The notes under the pieces: model-generated
The model's database searches: none
Seen by the model: the letters and a program-made list of their open reading frames with translations, nothing else
Told to the model about the DNA's origin: nothing
Source: Actinomadura sp. 6K520
GTDB taxonomy: Bacteria > Actinomycetota > Actinomycetes > Streptosporangiales > Streptosporangiaceae
Length of the DNA: 64,000 nucleotides
Assembly (NCBI RefSeq): GCF_004349245.1
Contig: NZ_SMLC01000009.1
Coordinates: 22,971-86,970, forward strand
Direction of reading: 5' to 3'
Shown here: positions 45,645 through 53,866 of the stretch, in pieces
Layout: each line of letters opens with the position of its first letter
Position numbering within the stretch: the first letter of the stretch is position 1
Program-made: the position numbers and the translations under genes

Positions 45645-46490
45645 TTACAACCTGGATGCGACGGCGTCGATCATGGGGACGACCTCCTCCGGGTCGGTCG
45701 CCTTGGCTCGTAGGTAGTCAAAAACCAGCCCATAGCGGGACAGGTCCGTCGCCTCGTCAAGATACAACTCGCCTGTCAGGTGTTCCAGATAGATCGCGCT
45801 GACCGGGGTTGGGCCGTCGAAGTCCAGAATCACGAACGGAACACCCATCGCCGAGTGCGACCCGGCGCTGAACGGCAGGACCTGGAGCGTCACGTTGGGA
45901 AGGCGGGCTGCCTCATGGAGCCGGTCGAGCTGACCGGCCATGACGTCGGGACCGCCGACAAGCCGGTGGAACACCGCCTCGTCCAGGATGGCCCACAAGT
46001 GAGGTGCGTCCGGCTCACCGAGTCTCTCTTGCCTGGCCGCGCGGGCCTCGACTCGTCGGTCGATCTCGTACCGGGGGAGGGCTGGACGCACCGAGGACAG
46101 GAGTGCTCGAACGTAGCCCTCGGTCTGGAGCAGTCCCGGCACCAACTGGCTCTGGTAGGTCCTCACTCCCGAGGCTTCGGCCTCGAACCCGACGTACGGG
46201 CTCGCGATGATGTCCGAGTAGTTGTGCCACCAGCCTTGCTTCCGCGCCTTCCGGGCCAGATCCATCAGAGCTTGGCGCTCCTGCTCGTCCGCCACGCCGT
46301 ACTCCTCAACCAAGAGGCGCACATCGCTCGGGGTGACGCGGGTTCGGCCGGTCTCGATGCGGGAGATCTTGGCCTTGGACCAGTCGAGCCGCTGCGCTAC
46401 ATCCTCCATCGACAGGTCGGCCGCCTCTCGCAGGCGCTGCAGCTCCCTTCGAAGCTGCCTGCCGCGGAATGTCTCCATTCTCGCCGTCAT
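45645..46490 (-). CDS. WhiJ-type XRE regulator (HTH + DUF5753)
   Basis: 281 residues, ATG 46490 (METFRGRQ 12 bp later is possible). The N-terminal HTH_31 is LRRELQRLREAADLSMEDVA, then QRLDWSKAKISRIETGRTRV. The C-terminal DUF5753 domain has YVGFEAEASGVRTYQSQLVPGLLQTEGYVRALL in pieces, RQERLGEPDAPHLWAILDEAVFHR, NVTLQVLPFSAGSH and YLEHLTGELYLDE. Proteins of this kind bind DNA and are antagonised by partner DUF397 proteins. With the divergent ATPase they form the developmental triad known from the whiJ/abaA loci. Confidence 0.92.
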   Translation of the reverse strand: MTARMETFRGRQLRRELQRLREAADLSMEDVAQRLDWSKAKISRIETGRTRVTPSDVRLLVEEYGVADEQERQALMDLARKARKQGWWHNYSDIIASPYVGFEAEASGVRTYQSQLVPGLLQTEGYVRALLSSVRPALPRYEIDRRVEARAARQERLGEPDAPHLWAILDEAVFHRLVGGPDVMAGQLDRLHEAARLPNVTLQVLPFSAGSHSAMGVPFVILDFDGPTPVSAIYLEHLTGELYLDEATDLSRYGLVFDYLRAKATDPEEVVPMIDAVASRL

Positions 46491-46535
46491 GGGTGAAGTC
46501 TCCCGTAGTCAGTCGAGGTTGAGCCGAAAGAATCT

Positions 46536-46558
46536 TGAAACGTCTCGATGTGAAACGT
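46536..46558. promoter_or_regulatory. Direct repeats between the WhiJ-type and ATPase genes
   Basis: TGAAACGT occurs at 46536-46543 and 46551-46558, 15 bp apart, in the divergent 202-bp gap, 46-68 bp ahead of the HTH gene. This is the expected place for an autoregulatory site of the HTH protein. Confidence 0.4.
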
Positions 46559-46692
46559 TGCACATTGACTCGTTACTAGCAACACTATCAGCGACCGACC
46601 ACACACCGACCGCGATAAGGGCGGAGAAGGCCTATGCCTGCCCTGAATTGCGACAGTTGTGGACGACCTGAGCTGACGGGAGGTAAGGCCCC

Positions 46693-47436
46693 ATGGAAGT
46701 CAAGGGGGCGTGGGGGTTGGTGACCGGGGGGTTGTGCGCGTGGCGACTGCCGGGGGACGAGAGCGGGCCGGCGGCGGCGCGGCGGCTCGTCCGTCGGACG
46801 ATGTCCGAACTACGGTTCGACCGGGATGTGATCGAGGACGGCGAGCTCGCCGTGTCCGAGACCGCGACCAACGCCCTGCGGCACGCCAGGTGCGCCGAGA
46901 GCAACCGGCCGCCGTTCCCGCCGGAGCTGTGGGTCTGGGCGCGGACCGTCCCGTCCCCGCAGCTCATCGTCTCCGTCTTCGACGGCGCGCGAACGACCGC
47001 ACCGCACGCCTCCGGGGCCGGGCTGCTGGACGAGCACGGCAAGGGCCTGGAACTTGTCCGCCAGGTCACCGCCGACTGGGGCAGCACCCCGACCCGATCC
47101 CGGGTCGACACCACGTCCGTCCCCGGCAAGACGGTCTGGTTCGCGCTACCGCTCCCCCGCGACTGGCCCGGCCTGCACTACCGCGTCCACCCGGGAACCG
47201 CCGCATACCACCTGCTCCTCAACCTCACCCGCCGCGGCTTCGAGGGTAAGCGCAGCACCACCGACGACGGCCTCTCCGTCCTCGTCCTCCCCAACGTAAA
47301 CGTGTGGGTCCACCGCCGCACCTTCTGCTGGTGGTCCACCCGGCACCGCTACCTCCGCCGCCCCCTCATCGACCTCCAGGAGACCACCGAACTCCTCGTC
47401 CGCCACCTCGACACCGCTCACCAGCGGTCAGAGTGA
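46693..47436 (+). CDS. HATPase_c anti-sigma-type ATP-binding protein
   Basis: 247 residues, ATG 46693 after GGGAGGT. The first 150 residues are a histidine-kinase-like ATPase of the SpoIIAB/RsbW group: AARRLVRRTMSEL, the N-box in GELAVSETATNALRHA, IVSVFDGA (G1-type) and GKGLELVRQVTADWG (G2). An extra 95-residue C-terminal part (AAYHLLLNLTRRGFEGKRST, VWVHRRTFCWWSTRH) is not typical of anti-sigma factors. It belongs with the divergent HTH/DUF397 pair and probably phosphorylates or binds a partner controlling development. Confidence 0.82.
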   Translation: MEVKGAWGLVTGGLCAWRLPGDESGPAAARRLVRRTMSELRFDRDVIEDGELAVSETATNALRHARCAESNRPPFPPELWVWARTVPSPQLIVSVFDGARTTAPHASGAGLLDEHGKGLELVRQVTADWGSTPTRSRVDTTSVPGKTVWFALPLPRDWPGLHYRVHPGTAAYHLLLNLTRRGFEGKRSTTDDGLSVLVLPNVNVWVHRRTFCWWSTRHRYLRRPLIDLQETTELLVRHLDTAHQRSE

Positions 47437-47547
47437 TCGGCCGAGCGCGTCACATACGCCTGCCGCCCTCCGGCGCCGCCACCTGCGCCGACCGATGATC
47501 TCGCCGCCGTCGTCCCCCAAGCCTTCTACCGTCATCTCGGAAGGCGC

Positions 47548-47673
47548 ATGATGGGCCGCAAAGGTCCCCTTGAAGGCGTCACCCCGCCCTACTGGGACAT
47601 CTTCCTCTGCACCGTCGTCCCCCACCTTCAGGACGGCAGTGCGGAACAACCCGAGCACCATGAGGATCCATGA
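47548..47673 (+). CDS. Possible small ORF in the gap before the glycan operon
   Basis: 41 residues from ATG 47548: GRKGPLEGVTPPYWDIFLCT, then VVPHLQDGSAEQ. The same frame is open back to 47437 (AAVVPQAFYRHLGRRMMG), so this may be the remnant of a longer gene without a usable start. It was not recognised. The rest of the 327-bp gap 47437-47763 shows no other feature. Confidence 0.25.
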   Translation: MMGRKGPLEGVTPPYWDIFLCTVVPHLQDGSAEQPEHHEDP

Positions 47674-47763
47674 AGCGATGGCCGGCCACCGGGCCGGGCC
47701 CGGTCCGGGCCACAAGACCACCGACGTGTCAGCGGGCGAGAGATGAGGAGGCCGAGGGGAACA

Positions 47764-48744
47764 TCACCGTGAGCGGTGGCGGGGGGCGGGGAGGAGGCGG
47801 AGGGAGCCGGCGGCCAAGCCTGAGACGAGGACCATGTGGACCGCTAGGTGCACCGTCATGAAGTAGGCGGTGAACGCGGGGCCCCTGTGGTGGTGGACGT
47901 AGCGCAGCAGGGCCGGGTCGGCGGCGGCGAAGCAGGCCAGGAAGGTGAGGGGCAGGGCGAGCAGCGCCGGGTGCAGCAGGGCGGCCGGGAGGGTCGCCAT
48001 CGCCAGGGCGCAGGCGAGGATGCCGGCGGGGCGGTTGGCGTGCTCCGGCTGCCCGCCGCCCCGCCTGGACGCGGTGAGCGCGAGCGGAACGAGGGGGACG
48101 GCCCGGCGCCACTGCTCGGCGAGGATCGGCAGGAGGCGGCTCGCGTCGTCGTGGTGCCCGCGGACGGTGTCGGTGAGAACGACGCGGCACGTGCCCGCGA
48201 GGCGGCCGCCGTACTCGACGTCCTCGCAGTCGCGGAGCGACTCGTCGAACCCGCCCACGGCGCGCAGCACGTCGCGGCGGATGGCGGTGAGCGCGAACAC
48301 GACGCCGGTGACCTCGCCGAGGTGCCGGCGGCGCCAGTACGCGGCGTGCAGGATGCGGTACCACTCGGCGGGCCCGTCGTCGATGAGGGGCTCGGGCTCG
48401 TAGACGCCCTGGACGCACCCGCATTCCGGGTCCTCTTCAAGGACGCGCAGCGCGTTCTCCACGGCGTCCGGGCGCAGCGCCACGTCGGAGTCGAGGAAGA
48501 AGACGACGTCGCCCGTGGTGGCGGCGACGCCGGCGTTCCGCGCGGCGGACACCCCGCCATTCTTGGGCAGCCGCACCACGCGGCAGCCGTGCGCGGCGGC
48601 GATCTCGGCGGAGCCGTCCCCGCTGGCGTCGTCGACCACGACGATCTCGTCCGGGCGGCGCGTCTGGGCCAGCACCGCCGCCAGGCACGGGCGCAGCGTC
48701 TTCGCCGCGTTGTAGCAGGGCACGATCAGGGAGACGGTCGTCAT
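47764..48744 (-). CDS. Family 2 glycosyltransferase with C-terminal membrane helices
   Basis: 326 residues, ATG 48744. The GT-A domain has VSLIVPCYNAAKTLRPCL, VVVDDASGDGS, NGGVSAARNAG and the DxD-type metal site FFLDSDVAL. A later block, GGFDESLRDCEDVEYGGRL, corresponds to the acceptor/base ED motif. From about residue 235 several hydrophobic helices (LACALAMATLPAALL, PLTFLACFAA, LAVHMVLVSGLAAG) anchor it to the membrane. It is the last gene of the eight-gene glycan operon, overlapping the GT4 gene by ATGA. It adds a sugar to a lipid-linked or membrane-bound acceptor. Confidence 0.85.
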   Translation of the reverse strand: MTTVSLIVPCYNAAKTLRPCLAAVLAQTRRPDEIVVVDDASGDGSAEIAAAHGCRVVRLPKNGGVSAARNAGVAATTGDVVFFLDSDVALRPDAVENALRVLEEDPECGCVQGVYEPEPLIDDGPAEWYRILHAAYWRRRHLGEVTGVVFALTAIRRDVLRAVGGFDESLRDCEDVEYGGRLAGTCRVVLTDTVRGHHDDASRLLPILAEQWRRAVPLVPLALTASRRGGGQPEHANRPAGILACALAMATLPAALLHPALLALPLTFLACFAAADPALLRYVHHHRGPAFTAYFMTVHLAVHMVLVSGLAAGSLRLLPAPRHRSR

Positions 48745-49988
48745 GGCCGGGCCTCCAGCGCCGCGCGGTAGACGGAGAGGGTCTCTTCGGCGGTCCTGGC
48801 CCAGCTCAGCCGGTCCTGGACGAGCCGTTCCCCGTGCCGGGCGAGGTCCGCCCGGACGGCCGGGTCGGTCAGCACCTCGGTCACGGCCTCGGCGATGGCG
48901 TCCGGGCCGGTGCCGCGGACGAAGCGCGCCGCGGGGGCGTCCGCGTCGCCGAGGAACACGCGGGAGAACCCGGCGCCGAGGACCGCCGGTCTCGCCAGCG
49001 CCATCGCCTCGGTCGCGACCAGGCCGAACGGCTCGAAGAGGGAGGGGAACACGCAGGCGTCGGCCATCTCGTAGTACTCCAGCAGCGCGCGCCCGCCGAC
49101 GAACCCCCCGGAGGTGCGGACGTGCGCGTCCAGGCCGGTCTCGGCGACGATGCGCGCGACGCCCGCCGTGTCCCCGTCGCCCACGACCACGAGGCGAACC
49201 CGGGGAACGTCCTTGCGGATGCTTCGCATCGCTTCGAGCAGCTCATAGATCCCCTTCTGCCGTTCGAGGCGCCCGACGAACAGGAGCACCGGGTCGTCCG
49301 GCGCGATCCCGAGGCGCGAGCGAAGGGCGGCGGCGCCGCGGCGGAGTCCGTCCCGGTCGAACGCGGGGTCGGCCAGGATCGGCTCGAACGTCCCGCCCAG
49401 GGGGACGACGTCGATCGGCGTCCGGTCCCAGCCGGCGGCGGCCAGCTCGTCCCGCACCTCCGGGGTGGGGACGACGACGCGCCGCGCGACCCGCGCCAGC
49501 CACCGCTCGACCGCCGCGAACACGTGCAGCGGGTCGGTGATCGTGCGCTGCGGGGCGACGCCGTACTCGGTGGTGTGGACGTGCAGGACGACCGGCAGCC
49601 GCAGCGCGTAGTGGCAGAGCAGGCCGCACAGGAAGTTCGTCGTGTCGTGCACGGCGACCAGGTCGGGCCGCTCGTCTCGGCCGAGGCGCCGCAGCCGCAG
49701 GAAGTACCGCCAGTTGCTCGCCACGACGGTCAGGGCGAGCAGCAGGAACTCGGCCCTGCGGGTCCGGTTGAGGCGCCGGCGGCGGCCGATCGCGCCGAGG
49801 ACGCGGCCGCGCGGCCGGTACACGGCGACCGTCCCGCCCGCGTCGCGCACCGGGAGGCGGCCGTCGTTCAGCGTGCACACGGCCAGCCGGTGCTCGCGGG
49901 CCAGGTACGGCGTGATCAGCTCCGCGTACCTGCCGAGCCCGGTGGTGACGTTCGGCGGGTACTGGTTGACGACGTAGGCGATCCTCAC
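48741..49988 (-). CDS. Family 4 glycosyltransferase
   Basis: 415 residues from GTG 49988 (TGGAGG eight bases before). GT-B fold: N-terminal RIAYVVNQYPPNVTTGLGRY and LHVHTTEYGVAPQRT. The C-terminal donor-binding half has LLFVGRLERQKGIYELLEA, LVVVGDGD and CVFPSLFEPFGLVATEAMA (the EPFGLxxxEAMA retaining-GT4 motif). It transfers a sugar from a nucleotide donor onto the growing glycan. It overlaps both neighbours by 4 bp. Confidence 0.9.
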   Translation of the reverse strand: MRIAYVVNQYPPNVTTGLGRYAELITPYLAREHRLAVCTLNDGRLPVRDAGGTVAVYRPRGRVLGAIGRRRRLNRTRRAEFLLLALTVVASNWRYFLRLRRLGRDERPDLVAVHDTTNFLCGLLCHYALRLPVVLHVHTTEYGVAPQRTITDPLHVFAAVERWLARVARRVVVPTPEVRDELAAAGWDRTPIDVVPLGGTFEPILADPAFDRDGLRRGAAALRSRLGIAPDDPVLLFVGRLERQKGIYELLEAMRSIRKDVPRVRLVVVGDGDTAGVARIVAETGLDAHVRTSGGFVGGRALLEYYEMADACVFPSLFEPFGLVATEAMALARPAVLGAGFSRVFLGDADAPAARFVRGTGPDAIAEAVTEVLTDPAVRADLARHGERLVQDRLSWARTAEETLSVYRAALEARP

Positions 49989-51286
49989 CGCTGCGCCTCC
50001 ACTTGGTCCGTCTCCGTCGGTCGGGGATGTGCCGCGGCGGACGGGTCCGCCCGCCGGTACGTCCGGGCCGCGGCGGTCGCCACGATCGCCACGAGGATCA
50101 CGTTGCCCAGCGCGAAGCCCGCCAGCGCCCCGGTCAGCCCCCACCAGGCGACGCACGCGGCCAGGCAGGCCACGGCGGCGGGCGTGCCCGCGGCGAGGCA
50201 GCCGACGAGGAGCCGCGCACCCCGCACCCCGTCCATCGACAGGGCCACGGAGTAGAGGTTGAAGACCGTGTGCGCGCCGATGCCCGCCGCCGACAGCGCC
50301 ATGAGCCCCGGCGAGTACGGGTAGCCGCCGCCCAGCAGGACGAAGAAGACGGTGCTCGCCGCGAACGCCACCGCCGCCGTGCCCACCGCGACCAGCGGGG
50401 TGATCCGCGCGATGCGCCGCAGCGCGGCGGGTTTGTCCGCCACCGCGAGCGCCGGCAGCAGCACCAGGCCGACCCCGTCGGTGAACAGCACGCCGAGCAG
50501 CCGTTTCGGGAAGCCGTTGTAGACCGAGTACACGCCGACGTCCCCCGGGCCCGCCCAGTGGTTCAGGAGGATCACGTCGATGCCGAACAGGACGCCGGTC
50601 ATCGCGGCGATCACGGTCATGTAGCCGCCGAGCCGGTACTGCGAGCGCGCCGCCGCCCGCGTCCACGAGCGCGGGACGATCCCCAGGCCGGGCAGCGCGA
50701 CCAGGACGAACGCCGCGTTCGTGGCGATGAGCGCGAGGAGGTAGACCTCCGCGTCGCGTACGCCGAGGACCAGCAGGCAGAACACCGAGCCGCCCAGGTA
50801 GGCGGCGGCGACCGCCAGCTTGAGGGACGCCACGAACCGGTACCGTGCCAGGCCGCGCAGGAGACCCTCGGTGAGCTGGTTCAACGCCAGGGACAGCCCG
50901 AGCGCGAACGCGAAGCACAGCGTCCGGGCGTCGACGCCCACCGGGACGGCCAGGAACGGGGAGAGCAGCGCCCCGGCGGCGGCCAGGCCCCCGCCCAGCG
51001 CGAGCGTGGACAGGAACGCCGTCGCCACCAGGGTGGGACGTTCCGCGGGCCGGGCGCGCGGCAGCTCCTGGAGCAGCACGTAGTGCAGGCTCATCAGCAT
51101 GCCCACGGCGACGATCAGCGCGATCGTCAGCACCAGGGTGAAGTGCCCGAACTCCCGCGGGCCCGCGCCCCGGGCGATGACGAGCGTGGTCCCGGCGGCC
51201 GTGGCGCTGGCCAGGCTGCTCAGCAGCGTCGGACCGGCCGCCCACCCGTGCCCGCCGAGCAGCGACCGCGTGCGGGCGGGCTTCAC
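49985..51286 (-). CDS. Wzx-type flippase / polysaccharide exporter
   Basis: 433 residues from GTG 51286. About 12-14 membrane helices. ATAAGTTLVIARGAGPREFGHF, the charged loop ELPRARPAERPTLVATAFLS and FGIDVILLNHWAGPGDVGVYSVYNGF place it in the MOP superfamily of polysaccharide flippases. The last 25 residues are hydrophilic. It should move lipid-linked glycan units across the membrane. It overlaps the nucleotidyltransferase gene upstream (GTGA) and the GT4 gene downstream. Confidence 0.85.
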   Translation of the reverse strand: MKPARTRSLLGGHGWAAGPTLLSSLASATAAGTTLVIARGAGPREFGHFTLVLTIALIVAVGMLMSLHYVLLQELPRARPAERPTLVATAFLSTLALGGGLAAAGALLSPFLAVPVGVDARTLCFAFALGLSLALNQLTEGLLRGLARYRFVASLKLAVAAAYLGGSVFCLLVLGVRDAEVYLLALIATNAAFVLVALPGLGIVPRSWTRAAARSQYRLGGYMTVIAAMTGVLFGIDVILLNHWAGPGDVGVYSVYNGFPKRLLGVLFTDGVGLVLLPALAVADKPAALRRIARITPLVAVGTAAVAFAASTVFFVLLGGGYPYSPGLMALSAAGIGAHTVFNLYSVALSMDGVRGARLLVGCLAAGTPAAVACLAACVAWWGLTGALAGFALGNVILVAIVATAAARTYRRADPSAAAHPRPTETDQVEAQR

Positions 51287-52038
51287 CCGGCGCGCCCCGC
51301 GTGCAGCCGCCTGGCGAACTCCAGGTCCGCCGCGGTGTTGATGCCGCGTGCCTCGTCCGGATCGTCCACGTGCACCGCCGTGACGTCCCGGCCGCGGACC
51401 AGCGACAGGTAGGCCAGGAACGGCAGGAAGTTGACCTCGCCGGTCAGCGCGCCGCGAGCCGCGGCGGCGAGGTAGTCCCGCCAGGCGGCCGCGAGCCCGC
51501 CCGTCTCCAGGCAGAACACGCCGACGTCGCTGAGCCCGCCGGGCCGGCACGCGTCGCCCTCGCGGGACTGCCGCACCCGCAGCAGCCGGCCGCCGGACAG
51601 CTCGTACTCGACGTACGGGTCGGGCATCGGCACCAGCGGAATCGTCAGCCCCGGTGCGCGCAGGTGAGCGTCCACGACGCGGCGCACCGTCCGCCCGGAC
51701 AGGTTCACCTGGTCGCCCCAGACCACCAGGATGCCGCCGTGGGACTCCCAGTGCCCGGACGCCCCGAAGACGGCGTCGCCCATGCCGGTCGGCTCGCGCT
51801 GCACGCTCACGGACACGGCGCCGCGGGCGATCTCCTCGGCGGCGAGGCGGCGGAACCGCGTCTCCGCCTCGGGCGCGATCACCACGTGCACGTGCTCGAC
51901 GGACGGCCACAGCGCCCGGTGCAGCAGATGCCACACGGTGACGCCGCCGGCGATCTCCGCCATGATCTTCGGGACGTCCAGGCCGAGCCGCGTGCCGCGC
52001 CCGGCCGCCGGGATCACCGCGCAGACGGAGTCGTTCAC
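51283..52038 (-). CDS. NTP transferase (sugar- or polyol-phosphate nucleotidyltransferase)
   Basis: 251 residues from GTG 52038. SVCAVIPAAGRGTRLGLDVPKIM is the nucleotide-binding loop of the GlmU/LicC/IspD-like fold (AAGxGxRL...PK); GDAVFGASGHW and VVWGDQVNLSGRTV are later contacts. It activates a phosphorylated sugar or alcohol with NTP; specificity is not evident. It overlaps the HAD phosphatase gene by 4 bp. The two may make and recycle the same activated building block of the glycan. Confidence 0.75.
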   Translation of the reverse strand: MNDSVCAVIPAAGRGTRLGLDVPKIMAEIAGGVTVWHLLHRALWPSVEHVHVVIAPEAETRFRRLAAEEIARGAVSVSVQREPTGMGDAVFGASGHWESHGGILVVWGDQVNLSGRTVRRVVDAHLRAPGLTIPLVPMPDPYVEYELSGGRLLRVRQSREGDACRPGGLSDVGVFCLETGGLAAAWRDYLAAAARGALTGEVNFLPFLAYLSLVRGRDVTAVHVDDPDEARGINTAADLEFARRLHAGRAG

Positions 52039-52664
52039 GGCCGGGCCCCCGTCTCGACGAGGGCGATGAGGTCGTTCAGTCCGCCGAGGTGGACCGCGCC
52101 CGGGGCGCGCTCGGCCGCGTTCACCTGGAAGGTCGTCAGCCCGGCCCCGACGGCGGACGCCACCCCGTGCACCGAGTCCTCCACGGCCACCGCCTCGTCC
52201 GGCCCGATGCCCCACCGTTCGCAGGCGCGCCGGTAGAACGCCGGATCCGGCTTGCTGACCGGGACGTCGTCGCCGGTGAGGACGCCGCGGAACCACCCGC
52301 CCAGCGAGCAGGCCGCCAGCACCCGCTCGACCGAACCGCGGCTGCCGCTCGTGACCAGGTACGCGGGCTGCCCGCCGGCGGCGAGGGCCGCGAGGAACCC
52401 GCGCGCACCGGCGAAGACCTCCACCCTCCCCGCGTCGACGTACGCGCGGTAGTACCGCCGCTTGGCGCCGGCCAGCCGCCGGGCGTCGGCCGTGCCGAGC
52501 CCCAGGACCGCCGCGACCTCGTCGGTGCTCGCGCCCGCGTGGTGCTCGTACCGGAAGGAACCGAGCAGTCCGGGCGCGGTCTCCGCGAGCGCGGCGCGGA
52601 AGGCGGCATCGTGGACCGGGGTGGAGTCCACGAGCGTGCCGTCGAGATCGCAGAGCCAGATCAT
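52035..52664 (-). CDS. HAD-superfamily phosphatase
   Basis: 209 residues, ATG 52664. Motif I is LCDLDGTLVDST with both catalytic Asp, motif II YLVTSGSRGS, motif III VSKPDP, and motif IV VAVEDSVHGV: a beta-phosphoglucomutase/phosphatase-type HAD with helical cap. It dephosphorylates or isomerises a small sugar phosphate. It is coupled to both neighbours by 4-bp overlaps, in the order CofD-like, HAD, nucleotidyltransferase. Confidence 0.85.
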   Translation of the reverse strand: MIWLCDLDGTLVDSTPVHDAAFRAALAETAPGLLGSFRYEHHAGASTDEVAAVLGLGTADARRLAGAKRRYYRAYVDAGRVEVFAGARGFLAALAAGGQPAYLVTSGSRGSVERVLAACSLGGWFRGVLTGDDVPVSKPDPAFYRRACERWGIGPDEAVAVEDSVHGVASAVGAGLTTFQVNAAERAPGAVHLGGLNDLIALVETGARP

Positions 52665-53866
52665 CCGGCCTCCTCCAGCGGCGTGGCGGCGGGCAGCCCC
52701 GCCAGGGCGGTCAGGACGCGCACGGTGCGCGGCCCGCTGTGCGTGCCCGGACGCGCGGGCTCCGCCAGGTCCGCGGTGATCCACCGGGCCCCGCCCCAGG
52801 CGCCTCCCGGGACGTCCACCGGCACGGCCTGGTCGCCCGCGCCCTCGTGGCACAGCACATGGGTGACGGTCCGCCGCTCGTTGAACGGGTCGCCGAGATG
52901 GACCAGGGCACGGGCGAGGTGGTCCGACGCGCTCAGGCCCTGGACGTCGTGGTCCTCGCGGATGTTGACGACCAGCACCCTCGCCGCCGCGCGGCTCGCC
53001 GCGACCGCCTCCGCCACCCCCGGCGTGAGGTAGCTCGGATACAGCGACGAATGCGGGGTGCCCGGCCCGTACACGATCAGGCGGGCGTCCCGGATCGCCG
53101 CCAGCGCCGCCGGGTTCGGCGACACCTCCGCGCGGCGGCCGGCCAGGACCCGCCGCACCCGCCCGGCGGGCATCGCCTCCAGCGCGTCCCGGTCGCGGAC
53201 CGGGTCGCGGAGCAGGAACAGGTCGGTGATCGGCGCCGGGTCCTGCGGCGCGACGATCTCCGCCTCGTCCGCCAGCAGCCGCCCGTCCCCCTTGAGCGCC
53301 ACCAGGTGGGCGTTCTCGCCGCCGGTCACGTTCAGCAGCCGCACCGGGGACCCGAACGTCGCGGCGCACGAGCGGACCGCCGCGTTGAAGTCCTCCCCCA
53401 GCCGCAGGTAGGCGCCGGCGAACACCAGGTTGCCGAGCGCGCAGTCCGCGAGGTCGAAGCGCCCGGCGCCGGTGCCGAGCCGGTCCAGGAAGGCGGCCAG
53501 GTCCCGGGCGATCGCCAGCCGCGGGCGGCGCGGCAGCGCGTGGCACCCCTCGACGAGGTCGACCGCGAGCGCGCCGACGAACTCGGCGAGATCGCGCGGC
53601 GTCGTCCCGTCCGGAAGGCGGTGCTCCAGGACCGCGGCCAGCGCCGCCTGCCCCGGATCGCGGGCGTCCAGATGCAGCAGCAGGTTCTTGCGGAAGTCCG
53701 ACGGCCCGAGCATCCCCGGCAGGTAGCGGCGCAGCGCGCCGGTGGACAACCCGTTGTCGTAGCCGTTGATCAGCAGCGTCAGCCGGATCCCCGCCGTGCG
53801 CAGCAGCTCCCGCGCGATCGCGGCGCCGCCCCGCCCGCCGCTGAACATCGCGACCGGCGCGCTCAC
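52661..53866 (-). CDS. CofD/YvcK-like protein in the glycan operon
   Basis: 401 residues from GTG 53866. The start VAMFSGGRGGAAIARELL is the GGxG loop of the CofD/YvcK fold. LTLLINGYDNGLSTGALRRYL supplies the N/DDGxSTG motif and ALGNLVFAGAYLR the central GN motif. NVTGGENAHLVAL and LIVYGPGTPHSSLYPSYL (YGPGTxxSSLxP) close the site. CofD transfers a lactyl-phosphate in F420 synthesis, and YvcK binds UDP-sugars to control cell-wall growth. Here, inside a glycosyltransferase operon and coupled to HAD and nucleotidyltransferase genes, a role with a nucleotide-linked building block or as a UDP-sugar sensor is inferred. Confidence 0.75.
   Translation of the reverse strand: MSAPVAMFSGGRGGAAIARELLRTAGIRLTLLINGYDNGLSTGALRRYLPGMLGPSDFRKNLLLHLDARDPGQAALAAVLEHRLPDGTTPRDLAEFVGALAVDLVEGCHALPRRPRLAIARDLAAFLDRLGTGAGRFDLADCALGNLVFAGAYLRLGEDFNAAVRSCAATFGSPVRLLNVTGGENAHLVALKGDGRLLADEAEIVAPQDPAPITDLFLLRDPVRDRDALEAMPAGRVRRVLAGRRAEVSPNPAALAAIRDARLIVYGPGTPHSSLYPSYLTPGVAEAVAASRAAARVLVVNIREDHDVQGLSASDHLARALVHLGDPFNERRTVTHVLCHEGAGDQAVPVDVPGGAWGGARWITADLAEPARPGTHSGPRTVRVLTALAGLPAATPLEEAG

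Noticed and set aside
47428..47721. 97-residue minus-strand frame in the gap before the glycan operon
   Set aside because: No binding site or motif; ends in poly-Arg low complexity, and the opposite frame looks more protein-like.
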